From Pseudoalteromonas shioyasakiensis (GTDB lineage: Bacteria > Pseudomonadota > Gammaproteobacteria > Enterobacterales > Alteromonadaceae): DNA of 64,000 bases. Made by a program: the position numbers and the translations under genes. The DNA is taken from positions 142,009 to 206,008 of the forward strand of contig NZ_LRUE01000013.1 in assembly GCF_001550135.1 (NCBI RefSeq). The letters run 5' to 3'. How positions within the stretch are numbered: the first letter of the stretch is position 1; each line of letters begins with the position of its first letter. Shown piece by piece: positions 45,191 through 55,373 of this stretch. Below the pieces are notes generated by a model, which searched no databases, was not told the origin of the DNA, and saw only the letters and a list, made by a program, of their open reading frames with translations.

Positions 45191-46507
45191 CTACTTATTT
45201 AACGCTAATTGTAACTCACGGTTACGCTGTAATTGAGCTAAGAAGTTATCAGCAATCGGTTTAAACTTAGCTAACTCATCGCGCGGTAGAGGCTCTGATT
45301 TAGGTAGTTTGACCGTTTTAGGGTTACGGTGAACACCGTTTACTAAGAATTCATAGTGTAAGTGTGGGCCCGTCACACGACCTGTTGCGCCAACGGTACC
45401 AATCTTCTGGCCTTGCTTCACTTTCTGACCAGTTCTAACCATCTTTTTGTCTAAGTGTAAGTACTTAGTCACATACTGTGTGCCATGGCTAATAAATACA
45501 TAGTTACCATTGTATTTACTGTAGCCTGCTTTAATCACTTTACCATTACCCGATGATACAACTGGCGTACCGGTACGCGCTGCGTAATCAATACCGTTAT
45601 GTGGTTTTACCGTTTTAGTCACTGGGTGTAAGCGACGAGGGTTAAAGCTCGAACTAATATACTTAAAGTTAACAGGCGCACGTAAGAAGGCTTTTTTCAT
45701 GCTACGGCCTTCAGGCGTGTAGAAGTTACCATCAGTATGGCGAATAGCGGTATAACGCTCACCTTGGTTAATAAATTCTGCGGCAATAATTTTACCATCA
45801 CCAATGTACTCACCATCAACATAGTGAGCTTCATAAATGAGACCAAATTGGTCACCTTTACGAATGTCATTAGCAAAGTCGACATCCCAACCGAAGATGT
45901 CAGCAAAATTCATAATTTGACGCTCGCTTAAACCTGCTGCAATGCCTGACGTCCAAAAGCTATTAGAGATCTCACCGCCAGCCGACTTACTTAGCGTTTC
46001 GATTTCTTTGCTATCGATAGAAGTGTCGTAGTTACCTTCGTCATTTAATGTAACGTATAAGGTGTCTGTTTTTGAGATCACATAACGTAGCTGAGCTAAA
46101 GAGCCATCTTCAGCTGTTGCAAAGCTTAAGATTTCGCCTGGGTGAATTTTTGTTAATTTACGAGTTTCTGCGTTGGTATTAACAAGTTTGTGTAATGTTT
46201 GCGCTGAGAAGCCCGCACGTTTAAAGATAAGTGCTAAATTATCGCCATTTCGTACTTCATGGTCGATAAGCTCGTATTCTGGAAGTTTTGCTGCTGCTTG
46301 CTGCGAATTAAGCTCAGTTAGTTTTTCGTTATCATCAACTTTAACTTGTAATTCGTAGCGTTTGCCAATTTCAAGTGCTTTTGCACTGTTATCCTTTGAA
46401 GCGGTGGCTTTTTCAGAAGGCAATAATGCCAAGCCAACAATAGCAGAAACCAAACCGAGAATAAGCAGTTTGTGTTTTTTGGGAAGTTTGTGCACTACGT
46501 GAACCAT
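45191..46507 (-). CDS. M23 murein DD-endopeptidase, MepM-like
   Basis: The 438-aa protein has an N-terminal membrane anchor (about 13-32), an OapA/LysM-like region (HEVRNGDNLALIFKRAGFS), a middle Csd3-like domain, and a C-terminal LytM/M23 domain with zinc ligands in HNGIDYAA and GPHLHYEF. Relatives cut DD cross-links to let new peptidoglycan strands be inserted. It is divergent from tyrS. Confidence 0.9.
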   Translation of the reverse strand: MVHVVHKLPKKHKLLILGLVSAIVGLALLPSEKATASKDNSAKALEIGKRYELQVKVDDNEKLTELNSQQAAAKLPEYELIDHEVRNGDNLALIFKRAGFSAQTLHKLVNTNAETRKLTKIHPGEILSFATAEDGSLAQLRYVISKTDTLYVTLNDEGNYDTSIDSKEIETLSKSAGGEISNSFWTSGIAAGLSERQIMNFADIFGWDVDFANDIRKGDQFGLIYEAHYVDGEYIGDGKIIAAEFINQGERYTAIRHTDGNFYTPEGRSMKKAFLRAPVNFKYISSSFNPRRLHPVTKTVKPHNGIDYAARTGTPVVSSGNGKVIKAGYSKYNGNYVFISHGTQYVTKYLHLDKKMVRTGQKVKQGQKIGTVGATGRVTGPHLHYEFLVNGVHRNPKTVKLPKSEPLPRDELAKFKPIADNFLAQLQRNRELQLALNK

Positions 46508-46905
46508 ATCGTGCCTTTTCTGCTGTCAAGAAATTTAAATACTAATATCGCAGGATATACCTAAAATAGAGCAAATACCAGTGTTTTGTAGATTTAAACT
46601 GGCGCTATTTTACGCTAGAATTGCTCAGCGCGTTAAACTTTTTTGGTTAAAATTGCAGCAGATGCCTATGGTTAAACTAAATCTATATTAGTTAACTAAA
46701 GTACCTTCATTAAATTGCAATAACGCGGTATAAAGAACAATCATGCGCGCTGCCTTCAGGGCTGTTTCTTAAACTATTTAAGTTAGGCTTTTTTCTAGTG
46801 TCGCTTTTTGGTGCTAACTAGCTAAATTTTAAAGTTTTTAGCTCTATATTTATAACCCTGACAGGCCACCACGCCCCGGTAGCTGAATTTTTGGAGTAAT
46901 ACACA
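46508..46905. other. AT-rich region between the peptidase gene and tyrS
   Basis: No gene is visible in these 398 bases. It should hold divergent promoters. A weak T-box-like structure was not found, as expected in a gammaproteobacterium. Confidence 0.45.
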
Positions 46906-48105
46906 GTGGATTTACAAACCGCTCTAGCTGAGATAAAACGCGGTGCAGAAGAGATATTAATTGAAGACGAATTAGTCGAAAAGCTAAAGTCTGGTAAGAA
47001 ACTTAAGATCAAAGCGGGTTTCGATCCAACTGCGCCTGATCTGCATTTAGGTCATACAGTTCTTATCAACAAAATGAAAACCTTCCAAGACCTAGGTCAT
47101 GAAGTGATTTTCTTAATCGGTGACTTCACCGGTATGATTGGTGATCCAACGGGTAAAAACGTAACGCGTAAACCGTTAACTCGTGAAGATGTTTTAGCTA
47201 ATGCTGAAACCTATAAAGAGCAAGTATTTAAAATTCTTGATCCTGCTAAAACAACTGTTGCATTCAACTCTGCTTGGATGGAGAACTTAGGTGCAGCAGG
47301 TATGATTAAACTGGCTGCGCGTCAAACAGTAGCACGTATGCTAGAACGTGATGACTTTAAAAAGCGTTATGCCAACGGCCAATCAATTGCTATCCACGAA
47401 TTTTTATATCCACTGGTACAAGGTTGGGACTCAGTTGCATTAGAAGCTGATGTTGAGCTTGGCGGTACAGACCAACGTTTTAACCTATTAATGGGTCGTG
47501 AATTACAAAAAGACGAAGGTCAAAAGCCACAAACAGTACTTATGATGCCACTGCTTGAAGGTACTGATGGCGTTCAGAAAATGTCCAAGTCATTAGGTAA
47601 TTACATTGGTATTACTGATGAGCCAAACGACATGTTTGGTAAAGTAATGTCTATCAGCGATGATCTAATGTGGCGTTACTATGACTTATTAAGTGCATTA
47701 TCTATCGAAGAAATTGCTGCGCTTAAACAGCGTGTTGCTGATGGTGCAAACCCGCGCGACATCAAGATTGAACTTGCCAAAGAAATGATTGCACGTTTCC
47801 ACAGTGAAGAAGCAGCCGAAGGTGCTCATCAAGATTTCATCAAGCGTTTCCAAAAGAATGCATTACCAGATGAGATCCCAGAAGTGACAGTAACAATTGC
47901 TGAAGACACTGTGTTTATTACTAATCTATTAAAAGAAGCTAACCTTGTAGCTAGTACGTCAGAAGCAATGCGTATGATTAAACAAGGTGCTGTAAAGATT
48001 AATGGTGAAGAGAAAGTAACGGATACTAAGCTTGAAGTTGCTAAAGGCACAACACAGATTTACCAAGTAGGTAAACGTAAGTTTGCTAAAATCACCTTAG
48101 CTTAA
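46906..48105 (+). CDS. tyrS: Tyrosyl-tRNA synthetase
   Basis: The 399-aa class I enzyme charges tRNA-Tyr. HIGH-type motif HLGH is at 47-50, KMSKS at 225-229, and a C-terminal S4 RNA-binding domain follows (about 335-399, [21 protein letters not shown]). The start is GTG with GGAG eleven bases upstream. Confidence 0.97.
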   Translation: MDLQTALAEIKRGAEEILIEDELVEKLKSGKKLKIKAGFDPTAPDLHLGHTVLINKMKTFQDLGHEVIFLIGDFTGMIGDPTGKNVTRKPLTREDVLANAETYKEQVFKILDPAKTTVAFNSAWMENLGAAGMIKLAARQTVARMLERDDFKKRYANGQSIAIHEFLYPLVQGWDSVALEADVELGGTDQRFNLLMGRELQKDEGQKPQTVLMMPLLEGTDGVQKMSKSLGNYIGITDEPNDMFGKVMSISDDLMWRYYDLLSALSIEEIAALKQRVADGANPRDIKIELAKEMIARFHSEEAAEGAHQDFIKRFQKNALPDEIPEVTVTIAEDTVFITNLLKEANLVASTSEAMRMIKQGAVKINGEEKVTDTKLEVAKGTTQIYQVGKRKFAKITLA

Positions 48106-48124
48106 TAAAGCTAATTGGTATAAA

Positions 48125-48149
48125 AAACCAGCTGCGGCTGGTTTTTTTG
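48125..48149 (+). terminator. Terminator of tyrS
   Basis: Stem AAACCAGC/GCTGGTTT with a TGCG loop and a run of seven T, about 20 bases after the stop. Confidence 0.9.
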
Positions 48150-48163
48150 TGCTTATATTTTGA

Positions 48164-49114
48164 TTAGTTTGTGAATAGGCTAATTACTTCAATCCCGACT
48201 ATCAGTAGTAACCAAAATGCTTTCGCTTGATTTAAGCGATTCACTAAAGCAGGAATATCATCGGCATCTGGTAGGCGATCAGTCCCAACACGCATTTTAT
48301 TAAAGCGCTCACCTTGGTAAAGGGCAGGGCCGCCTAACTGTACTTGCAAAGCAGCCGATGTAACACTTAACAGCCATCCTGTATTGGTTTGATAAAAGTG
48401 TCTGCCATAGTGTTTTATATAATGAATACATTGTTTACTGGCATTAGTTGCTGCAATCGTTAATGCAACTAATCGAGTGGGTAACCACTCCAATACAAAT
48501 AGTAATTTAGCAATCGGAGCCAAAAACGGGTTGTTGGGTTTTAGGTTTTTTCGCCATGCCTGATGAATTAATGTGAGTAAGCGATAAACCAAAGCAAGGA
48601 TAGCGCCGCCAAGTAGATAAAAGAATATAACGGCAAAATAATGCCGCGCACTTTGAAGCACCAGTGACTCCATGGTTGCTTTGCAAATGCCTGGGGCTGA
48701 TAAACGTGATACATCACGGGCAACGAGGCTAGCTAGTAGCTCTCTTGCAGTCGCTTTTTGGTTGAGCTTGAGTAATCTGGCAATACGTAATGATTTCTTC
48801 TCTTGAGCGCGGCTACTGAGTAACAGATATAAAATTAAGCCATTTAATAGCTCAGGGTAAAAAGCAAACTCTAAAAACAGCACAACCAATGTCACTATCA
48901 CTAAAATGGTGAGAGTAAAAGCTAAGGTTGAGGCTAAATATTGATAGCTTTTGGGGTTCGTTGGGTTGTATAAACGCTCGCTAAGCGCAGAGAAAATAAC
49001 GGTTAAAAAGGTATTAGGATGATACCAACTAACCAAAGGAAAGAAGCGCTCAGCTAAGAGCGCTACAAAAAATACAATAATGTCCAAATGGTTTTGAACA
49101 ATATTTGCAATCAC
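48164..49114 (-). CDS. CobD/CbiB-family membrane protein
   Basis: The 316-aa protein has about four to five hydrophobic segments and CbiB/CobD-like motifs: ARELLASLVARDVSRLS, ESLVLQSARHYFAVIFFYLLGG, and LQVQLGGPALYQGE. The family makes adenosylcobinamide phosphate in B12 synthesis, but no other cobalamin gene is present here and the sequence is divergent, so function is uncertain. It follows mtnN on the same strand by one base. Confidence 0.75.
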   Translation of the reverse strand: MIANIVQNHLDIIVFFVALLAERFFPLVSWYHPNTFLTVIFSALSERLYNPTNPKSYQYLASTLAFTLTILVIVTLVVLFLEFAFYPELLNGLILYLLLSSRAQEKKSLRIARLLKLNQKATARELLASLVARDVSRLSAPGICKATMESLVLQSARHYFAVIFFYLLGGAILALVYRLLTLIHQAWRKNLKPNNPFLAPIAKLLFVLEWLPTRLVALTIAATNASKQCIHYIKHYGRHFYQTNTGWLLSVTSAALQVQLGGPALYQGERFNKMRVGTDRLPDADDIPALVNRLNQAKAFWLLLIVGIEVISLFTN

Positions 49115-49115
49115 C

Positions 49116-49823
49116 TTATAAACTCACCGATGTTAGCTTCTCTAAAAGAGCAACAACCATTTTAGATGAGTTGATAGATGCAGTTTCGATATACTCTTCA
49201 AATGATTGCGGCGACTCTTTGCCAGCAATGTCAGACATTGAACGAATAACAACAAATGGTGTTTCTAGCACATGACAAGCTTGTGCAATTGCTGCACCTT
49301 CCATTTCTACTGCAAGCATAGTTGGGAATTCAGCACGTGTTTTTTCAATTCGTACCGGGTCACACATGAATGAATCACCAGTACAAATTAGGCCAATCAT
49401 GGTTTTAACATCGCTGATTTGACTTACGCTTTGCTCTGCCGCTTCAATCAGTTTAGGGTGCGCAGCAAAGCCAGCTGGCATTTGTGGTACTTGACCGATT
49501 TCGTAACCGAATGCAGTTACGTCTACATCATGGTGACGAACTTCTGAAGAAATAACCACATCGCCTACATTTAGCGATGGCTCAAAACCACCTGCAGAAC
49601 CTGTGTTGATCACACAATCTGGACTGAAGTTATCGATTAGTAGTGTTGTTGCTACTGCAGAAGCCACTTTACCAATACCAGATTGAACTAAAGTAACTGT
49701 GTTACCCGCTAGTTCACCGGTGTAAAAGGTAAAACCAGCTTTAGTCATGATGCTTGGGTTTACCATTGCTTCGCGTAAGATTTTTACTTCTGGCTCCATC
49801 GCGCCAATAATACCAACGTGCAT
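49116..49823 (-). CDS. mtnN: MTA/SAH nucleosidase
   Basis: The 235-aa enzyme cleaves adenine from 5'-methylthioadenosine and S-adenosylhomocysteine. The N-terminus [39 protein letters not shown] and MSDIA carry the catalytic Glu and Asp. AAGGA precedes the ATG at 49823; a much longer reading extends upstream without support. It is followed by the CobD-like gene. Confidence 0.96.
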   Translation of the reverse strand: MHVGIIGAMEPEVKILREAMVNPSIMTKAGFTFYTGELAGNTVTLVQSGIGKVASAVATTLLIDNFSPDCVINTGSAGGFEPSLNVGDVVISSEVRHHDVDVTAFGYEIGQVPQMPAGFAAHPKLIEAAEQSVSQISDVKTMIGLICTGDSFMCDPVRIEKTRAEFPTMLAVEMEGAAIAQACHVLETPFVVIRSMSDIAGKESPQSFEEYIETASINSSKMVVALLEKLTSVSL

Positions 49824-49882
49824 AATATTTGATTCCTTAGATTGAATAGGATGATTATACCTAAAAATGCCTGAAACAAACA

Positions 49883-49908
49883 AAAAAGCAGACCTTAAAG
49901 TCTGCTTT
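49883..49908 (-). terminator. Terminator of the DUF2726 gene
   Basis: The stem AAAAGCAGAC/GTCTGCTTTT with a six-base loop lies beyond the stop at 49927 on the minus strand, and separates it from mtnN. Confidence 0.85.
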
Positions 49909-49926
49909 TGCCAATATTGTGACAGG

Positions 49927-50520
49927 TTATATTTCTGCAAGCGCCGTTGAGTGTGCTTTTGCTTGTGATGGTGATAATACCGCAGGTTTAGTAATGCGGT
50001 TGCGTGCAGGTCTTGCAGGCGCTGCTGCAGGTTTACCAAGTTTAAACATGATTGCATCACGTACTTCTCTTGGTTGATAGCCTGATTTTACCTTCATGCG
50101 AATATGCGGGATGCCCGCCGCTTCTAATGCGCCACTAACAAACCAATCACGTTGTGCTTTATGGCCGTCGCGGTTGGTGTTATTTACTAAATCAACAGCG
50201 GCAACAATAGTAAGTTTGTCTTTGTCGATAAGTACGTAATCTAACTGTTTGTTTTTGGCTTTAGCCATTGCAGCACGTTTTGCTTTGACAGATAAGCCTT
50301 GCTTGCAGTCGATTAAATCAATGAGTTTAACGCGGCTGACGATTTTATATTGGTCGCCTACAGCACGTTCTAGAAGATGTAAAAAAGCACTCTCAACTTG
50401 CGTAAAAACAGTTTGCTTACGAGTGAAAGGGTAAGGGTTTCCGCCTTCATCGGTAAACTTTGACGCAACAACAGAGGCTACTACGACTAAAACTAAAATT
50501 GATAATAAAGCGAATTCCAT
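49927..50520 (-). CDS. DUF2726 protein with N-terminal membrane anchor
   Basis: The 197-aa protein has one hydrophobic helix (about 3-20) and a DUF2726 domain (about 40-150), with [16 protein letters not shown] and [18 protein letters not shown], then a basic/proline tail. The domain is thought to resemble nucleases of the restriction-endonuclease fold, which is not proven here. GGAG before the ATG at 50520 decides the start. Confidence 0.78.
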   Translation of the reverse strand: MEFALLSILVLVVVASVVASKFTDEGGNPYPFTRKQTVFTQVESAFLHLLERAVGDQYKIVSRVKLIDLIDCKQGLSVKAKRAAMAKAKNKQLDYVLIDKDKLTIVAAVDLVNNTNRDGHKAQRDWFVSGALEAAGIPHIRMKVKSGYQPREVRDAIMFKLGKPAAAPARPARNRITKPAVLSPSQAKAHSTALAEI

Positions 50521-50601
50521 ACGGTAACTCCACAACAACAAATTGACACTGAAAATTAAAAGCAATTAGCGTGCCTAAGTGTGTGGAGTCACCAGAAATT
50601 T

Positions 50602-51534
50602 TTAAGCTGTGTATCCGCCAGTAACCCCTTTAACAGCGATAGCTACTGCGTCGTGGGCATGAAGTGATTCGTAGTGATTTATTTGCAGCCAATAATCGGC
50701 GTAGTTTTGCTGTTCTAGTAAGCCTTTAATTTTACGTGCAGCATCTTCGCAGAACATGAGGTTTTGACCATTTAAGCGGGCAAACTCTTGCTCATCTTCA
50801 CGTTTAACTGCCGCTTGTACTGGCGTTTTTAGCTCAGCTTCTAAAGCATCAATTAAGCCAACCACATCAAAACTGTCAATTTGGCTGTCGAGTTTTACTT
50901 TCACGTTTGCAATTGAACGCTGTGAGTGTGGTGTAGCAACAATGCCGTCTGTTGTGCCTAGCCATTCTAAAACAGTTTGCTTATCAATGTTTTGCTCAGC
51001 AAATTTTTCGCTAAAGGCATTTTGAATTAATTGACGAGCAAGAGCCGCTGAACATGGGCATGTAGACGAGTAAGTAACATCAACCATTAACTCAAAGCTT
51101 ACAATGCCTTGGTTGATCTTAGCGATCAAATGAACAGGGTAGTTTTTCCAACCTACTTTGCCACTTAATAAAGATTTACGACGCAGAGGTAGCTCAAATT
51201 TAAATTCGATTTGTGCTTGGTCACTTAAATCATCATGGCTGCTAATAAAGGCATCAAGAGCTTGTTTAAGAGTTTGTGGATTAACTTGCTGCTCGGTTGA
51301 TAAGGTATCAAGGGCTAAAAATAGACGCGACATATGAATGCCTTTTGCGTCTTCTTTATGCAAGTTTACAAAAGCGCGTGCCTTGGCAATTACATTTACA
51401 GGGGCAATATTGCGAGTTTCAAAAATGAAAGGAAGTTCAATTTCGCCCATGCCAACCCAGTCTAATTTACCTGTTTGTAAGGCGGGAGCCGTATCAGCAA
51501 TATCTGGCATTGTGGTTTGCATGGTAATACTCAT
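50602..51534 (-). CDS. folE2: GTP cyclohydrolase FolE2 (type IB)
   Basis: The 310-aa enzyme makes dihydroneopterin triphosphate for folate and queuosine. It carries the family Cys159 ([12 protein letters not shown]) and His67 (GIHMSRL). FolE2 can use metals other than zinc and often supplements or replaces FolE under zinc limitation; no clear Zur box is seen upstream. ATG at 51534 is preferred to the TTG at 51543. Confidence 0.93.
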   Translation of the reverse strand: MSITMQTTMPDIADTAPALQTGKLDWVGMGEIELPFIFETRNIAPVNVIAKARAFVNLHKEDAKGIHMSRLFLALDTLSTEQQVNPQTLKQALDAFISSHDDLSDQAQIEFKFELPLRRKSLLSGKVGWKNYPVHLIAKINQGIVSFELMVDVTYSSTCPCSAALARQLIQNAFSEKFAEQNIDKQTVLEWLGTTDGIVATPHSQRSIANVKVKLDSQIDSFDVVGLIDALEAELKTPVQAAVKREDEQEFARLNGQNLMFCEDAARKIKGLLEQQNYADYWLQINHYESLHAHDAVAIAVKGVTGGYTA

Positions 51535-51695
51535 TCTTTGCAATTATTAAAGCGCGGTATTTTACATGAAAAAATATAAAAAAGCGGCGTTGATGAAAAA
51601 ATTCTATGTTTATCGCACAATATGAATATTTCTAAAGGAATAGTGATAAAATTAGCTATGCTGTTTTTTTTCGATTATGTGCCTAAGCTTTATAT

Positions 51696-54023
51696 ATGAT
51701 TGATTCTTCTTTGAGTCCGTGGGCTCGCACTCTCTCAAGCTTTATTTCTAAGTACGGTGAGTTTAAAACTGCCGCCGCCTGTTATGCCTTATTATTGGTC
51801 ATGTCGCTGATCTTATCGTGCATGTTTTATTATGTTGCAGTTGGAACGGTGACTTTAGTTGATGTTTTGGCCGTGATGTTCTTCACTGCGGTGGTATCGC
51901 CGATTTTAATCACTGTACTGCTTAACTCAATTCGCCAATTAGAAGCTTCTTATAGCTACCTAGATAGCGCAACCAAACAAGAAAAACTGCTTAACCAAAC
52001 GCTAAAAGACAACATCAGTCGCTTAAACGAAGAGATTGATGAGCGTAAAATGGCGTTTCATGCCAAGCATAGAGCGATTGAAGAGCTTAGACGCGAAATC
52101 GCCGAGCGTAAAAAAACTCAACAAGAGCTTGCGCAACAAGGCATGCTATTGCGCTCTATTGTCGACTCATCTCCCGATTTATTTTATTACCGCGATAACA
52201 ATGGTGTATTTGCTGGCTGTAATAAAATGTTTGAACAAGTGATAGGTAAAAGCAGCGATGAGTTAATCGGTAAGAGTGTTGAAGAAATCTACCCAAGTGA
52301 TTATTTACCAGAAGTACTGCGCACCGACAAAAAAGTATCTCAAACCCACCAAGCTCTTACACTTGACGTTGAATACCCCGTTGATGGTGAAAAGCGCTGG
52401 TTTGAAATGCGTAAGCTACCTTTTATTAATGAAAAAGGTGAGTACATAGGTTTACTTGCCTTTGGCCGTGATATCACCAGTCGTAAAGAGGCAGCTCAAG
52501 CCCTTGAAGCAGCTTATAAAGATAAAGGTAAGTTCATTGCAACTTTAAGCCATGAATTAAGAACGCCGCTTAACGGTATTGTGGGTTTAACCCGCATGCT
52601 ACTTGATACTGAACTCGATAAACAGCAACGTAGTTGGTGTAATACGGTGTTTTCAAGTGCTGAAACCCTTGGCAATATTTTTAACGATATTATCGACTTG
52701 GATAAAATTGACCGTGAGCAGCTCGATATTGTTGCTGACTCAGTTAATGTGGCCGATTTTATTAATGACGTAGTGAATTTTGCAGGCTTAATTGCTGAAC
52801 AAAAAGGTCTTGAGTTCAATATTAAACGTAAAGGCACACTGGATGTTTACGCGTCTCTTGATCCGACCCGTTTACGCCAAGTTGTTTGGAACCTTATCAA
52901 TAATGCCGTTAAGTTTACTCAGCAAGGCCATGTAGAGCTTGAATGTCGTCGTGAGAATCGTGCCGATGGTCCGTGGTTAGTGATGCGTGTGAGCGACACG
53001 GGTCAAGGTATTCCACAAGAGCAGCTGCATCGTATTTTTGACATGTACTACAAAGCACCAGATATCAACGGCACTAATGCTATTGGCTCTGGTATCGGCC
53101 TTGCGGTAACAAAAGCACTTGTTAGCGCAATGAAAGGTGAAATTAATGTCAGCAGTACTGAAGGTGAGGGCAGTGTTTTTGTTGTTGAAATACCGCTTAA
53201 GCTTTGTATTGCGCCTACCGAGCAAAGTTATGCGGTACGCAGCTTAAACATTCTTTTAGTAGAAGATGTGCCGCTAAATGCTGAAATTGCTACTAACTTA
53301 CTTGAGCAGCGTGGCCACGAAGTTATTTGGGCTGAAACTGGTGAGGATGCGCTGTCGTTTGTTTACACAGAAGATGACTTAGACCTAGTTTTACTTGATA
53401 TGCAATTACCTGATATCAATGGTGATGAAGTTGCTCGTCAAATTCGTGACGATGAACACTTTGATAACTTACCAATCGTTGCCTTGACTGCCAACGTGCG
53501 TAGCGCCGAAGAAGAGCTTGCTGGTATTAATATTCAAGGCGCACTCGCTAAGCCTATCAACACCACAAAACTCGATAAAATGCTCGGTGAGTTATTTGAT
53601 ATCAAGCAGCAACAAAACTGTCAGCCTGAGCCAATCAAAGCAGTAGCTGAAAAAGACTTATCGGGTATTCGTGTTGAGCTGCTCGATATAGAAACCATCG
53701 AAGACTTTGTAGGCTCAATGGGGCTGGTTATATTTAATCGCAGCTGTGAGTTATTTAATAAGTTAAACCCTCAGTACCAAACTGAGCTGGCAGATGCGTT
53801 AGCGGCAGATGATAGAGAAGAGTACAAATCGGTGGCACATAAATTAAAAGGTGCAGCTGGCTCTGTAGGCTTAAACGATGTGCAGTTACATGCTAAGAAG
53901 ATGGAACATGGGGCGCTTGAAGAGAGTAGCGAAGAGTTACAGCAGTGGCTTGAAGAATTAGCAGTGAAAATAAATGAAGGGCGTGACGCCCTCCAATTAT
54001 TCTTACAACAGTTAGAAGATTAA
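51696..54023 (+). CDS. arcB: Hybrid sensor kinase ArcB
   Basis: The 775-aa protein has two membrane helices (about 25-75), a coiled coil (90-150), a PAS domain (about 150-265), kinase with His286 in SHELRTPLNG, receiver with Asp568, and an HPt domain with His715 (AHKLKGAAGS), the full ArcB tripartite phosphorelay. E. coli ArcB senses quinones through Cys180 and Cys241; here Cys175 in AGCNKMF matches the first, but the second position is Trp235 (GEKRWFEMRK). It is convergent with arcA, six bases apart; in E. coli the two genes are far apart. Confidence 0.92.
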   Translation: MIDSSLSPWARTLSSFISKYGEFKTAAACYALLLVMSLILSCMFYYVAVGTVTLVDVLAVMFFTAVVSPILITVLLNSIRQLEASYSYLDSATKQEKLLNQTLKDNISRLNEEIDERKMAFHAKHRAIEELRREIAERKKTQQELAQQGMLLRSIVDSSPDLFYYRDNNGVFAGCNKMFEQVIGKSSDELIGKSVEEIYPSDYLPEVLRTDKKVSQTHQALTLDVEYPVDGEKRWFEMRKLPFINEKGEYIGLLAFGRDITSRKEAAQALEAAYKDKGKFIATLSHELRTPLNGIVGLTRMLLDTELDKQQRSWCNTVFSSAETLGNIFNDIIDLDKIDREQLDIVADSVNVADFINDVVNFAGLIAEQKGLEFNIKRKGTLDVYASLDPTRLRQVVWNLINNAVKFTQQGHVELECRRENRADGPWLVMRVSDTGQGIPQEQLHRIFDMYYKAPDINGTNAIGSGIGLAVTKALVSAMKGEINVSSTEGEGSVFVVEIPLKLCIAPTEQSYAVRSLNILLVEDVPLNAEIATNLLEQRGHEVIWAETGEDALSFVYTEDDLDLVLLDMQLPDINGDEVARQIRDDEHFDNLPIVALTANVRSAEEELAGINIQGALAKPINTTKLDKMLGELFDIKQQQNCQPEPIKAVAEKDLSGIRVELLDIETIEDFVGSMGLVIFNRSCELFNKLNPQYQTELADALAADDREEYKSVAHKLKGAAGSVGLNDVQLHAKKMEHGALEESSEELQQWLEELAVKINEGRDALQLFLQQLED

Positions 54024-54029
54024 TTCTAA

Positions 54030-54746
54030 TTAGCTGTCGATTTTACCAATGAAACGATAGCCTTCACCATGGATGGTGCTGATCAGCTCAGATGTGCTGT
54101 TATCGCTTTCAAAGTGTTTTCTGATACGACGAATTGTTACGTCTACAGTACGGTCGTTAGCGCGAAGCTCACGGCCAGTCATGTGCTTGATTAATTGCTC
54201 ACGGCTGAAAATACGGCCCGGTGAGTCAAGCATTAAGCGTAGCGCGCGGTATTCACCTTTAGGTAAACGTTTAGCGTCGCCGCTTGGAGATGTTAAACAA
54301 CGGCTGTTTTCATCAAGTTCCCAACCGTTAAATGTGATAACACCATTTGTTTCGATATTCGCTTCTTCGCCACCTAGGGCTGTGCGCGAAATAAGGTTAC
54401 GAGCACGAATAGTTAATTCGCGAGGGTTGAATGGTTTAGTGATGTAATCATCAGCACCAATTTCAAGACCTAAAATGCGATCAACGTCGTTGTCACGACC
54501 TGTTAAGAAAATTAAACCAACGTTACGTTTTTGACGTAATTCACGCGCTAAGATTAGCCCGTTTTTACCTGGTAGGTTGATGTCCATAACTACAAGGTTC
54601 ACATCATCATTATTTGTAAGCTTGTCATGCATATCATCGCCATCAATGGCTTCAATAACTTTGTAACCTTCAGCTTCAAATAAACTAACGAGGTTTAGTC
54701 GAGTTACGTCTTCATCCTCTACGATCAGAATGACTGGCGTTTGCAT
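54030..54746 (-). CDS. arcA: Response regulator ArcA
   Basis: The 238-aa regulator has a receiver domain with phospho-acceptor Asp55 (VVMDINLPG) and an OmpR-type winged helix (about 135-235, [13 protein letters not shown]). It controls respiratory and fermentative genes when phosphorylated by ArcB under low oxygen. It is encoded opposite arcB. Confidence 0.95.
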   Translation of the reverse strand: MQTPVILIVEDEDVTRLNLVSLFEAEGYKVIEAIDGDDMHDKLTNNDDVNLVVMDINLPGKNGLILARELRQKRNVGLIFLTGRDNDVDRILGLEIGADDYITKPFNPRELTIRARNLISRTALGGEEANIETNGVITFNGWELDENSRCLTSPSGDAKRLPKGEYRALRLMLDSPGRIFSREQLIKHMTGRELRANDRTVDVTIRRIRKHFESDNSTSELISTIHGEGYRFIGKIDS

Positions 54747-54851
54747 TGTATATTAACCTTTTCGGAAATTTTATTTACAAAAATTCGGTATTATCAAGCA
54801 AAACCGAATACTAGAGATTATAGGATTAGATCCAATTGTTAACAAGTAAAA

Positions 54852-55373
54852 TCAATTTGGATAAAACTTAGCCATAGCTAACAATCGAGATTGCACTTTA
54901 AAGTTATGCTGCAATACGTGCTGCTTATTGATATACAGTCGGATTTTATTTCCTTCTTGAACCAGAGAGGCTATACCGCCATTTTCTAAAAAGCTGATAC
55001 TTTCACCTATTGTTAAAGTATCCAATGAAATTGTATCGGTCCAAAGTGGAAGTATATCATTTTCTAATGTTTCATCAATGTATGTGATATCACAAACTTG
55101 AGAAAGTTCAGAAATTTGCTGGGTTTTTTTCACTAATATAACGTTAATTGGTTTTTTGTTAATTTGCAGTTCATTTCTATCTTTAAGGAACGCTCCAGGA
55201 CCTTTATCTAAGTCATAAAAACAAAATGAAATAGGGGGAGGGTTCACTTGGTCATTAAACTTCGTGAACTTAGCAATTTGATACAAAAAGGCTGATTTAA
55301 CTTGGTCCGGTGATTTGGCAAATGCAGGGCATACAGCAAGCAAAGCTAATAAGATACAACTCACTAATCTCAT
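54852..55373 (-). CDS. YfiR-family periplasmic protein
   Basis: The 173-aa protein has a signal peptide (1-19, CPAFA) and a YfiR/DUF4154 domain: VKSAFLYQIAKFTKF, ISFCFYDLDKGPG and a C-terminal RLYINKQHVLQHNFKVQSRLLAMA. In Pseudomonas YfiR restrains the membrane protein YfiN by binding its periplasmic domain. Here its start overlaps the stop of a CHASE8-type histidine kinase, so it probably controls that kinase. Confidence 0.85.
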   Translation of the reverse strand: MRLVSCILLALLAVCPAFAKSPDQVKSAFLYQIAKFTKFNDQVNPPPISFCFYDLDKGPGAFLKDRNELQINKKPINVILVKKTQQISELSQVCDITYIDETLENDILPLWTDTISLDTLTIGESISFLENGGIASLVQEGNKIRLYINKQHVLQHNFKVQSRLLAMAKFYPN

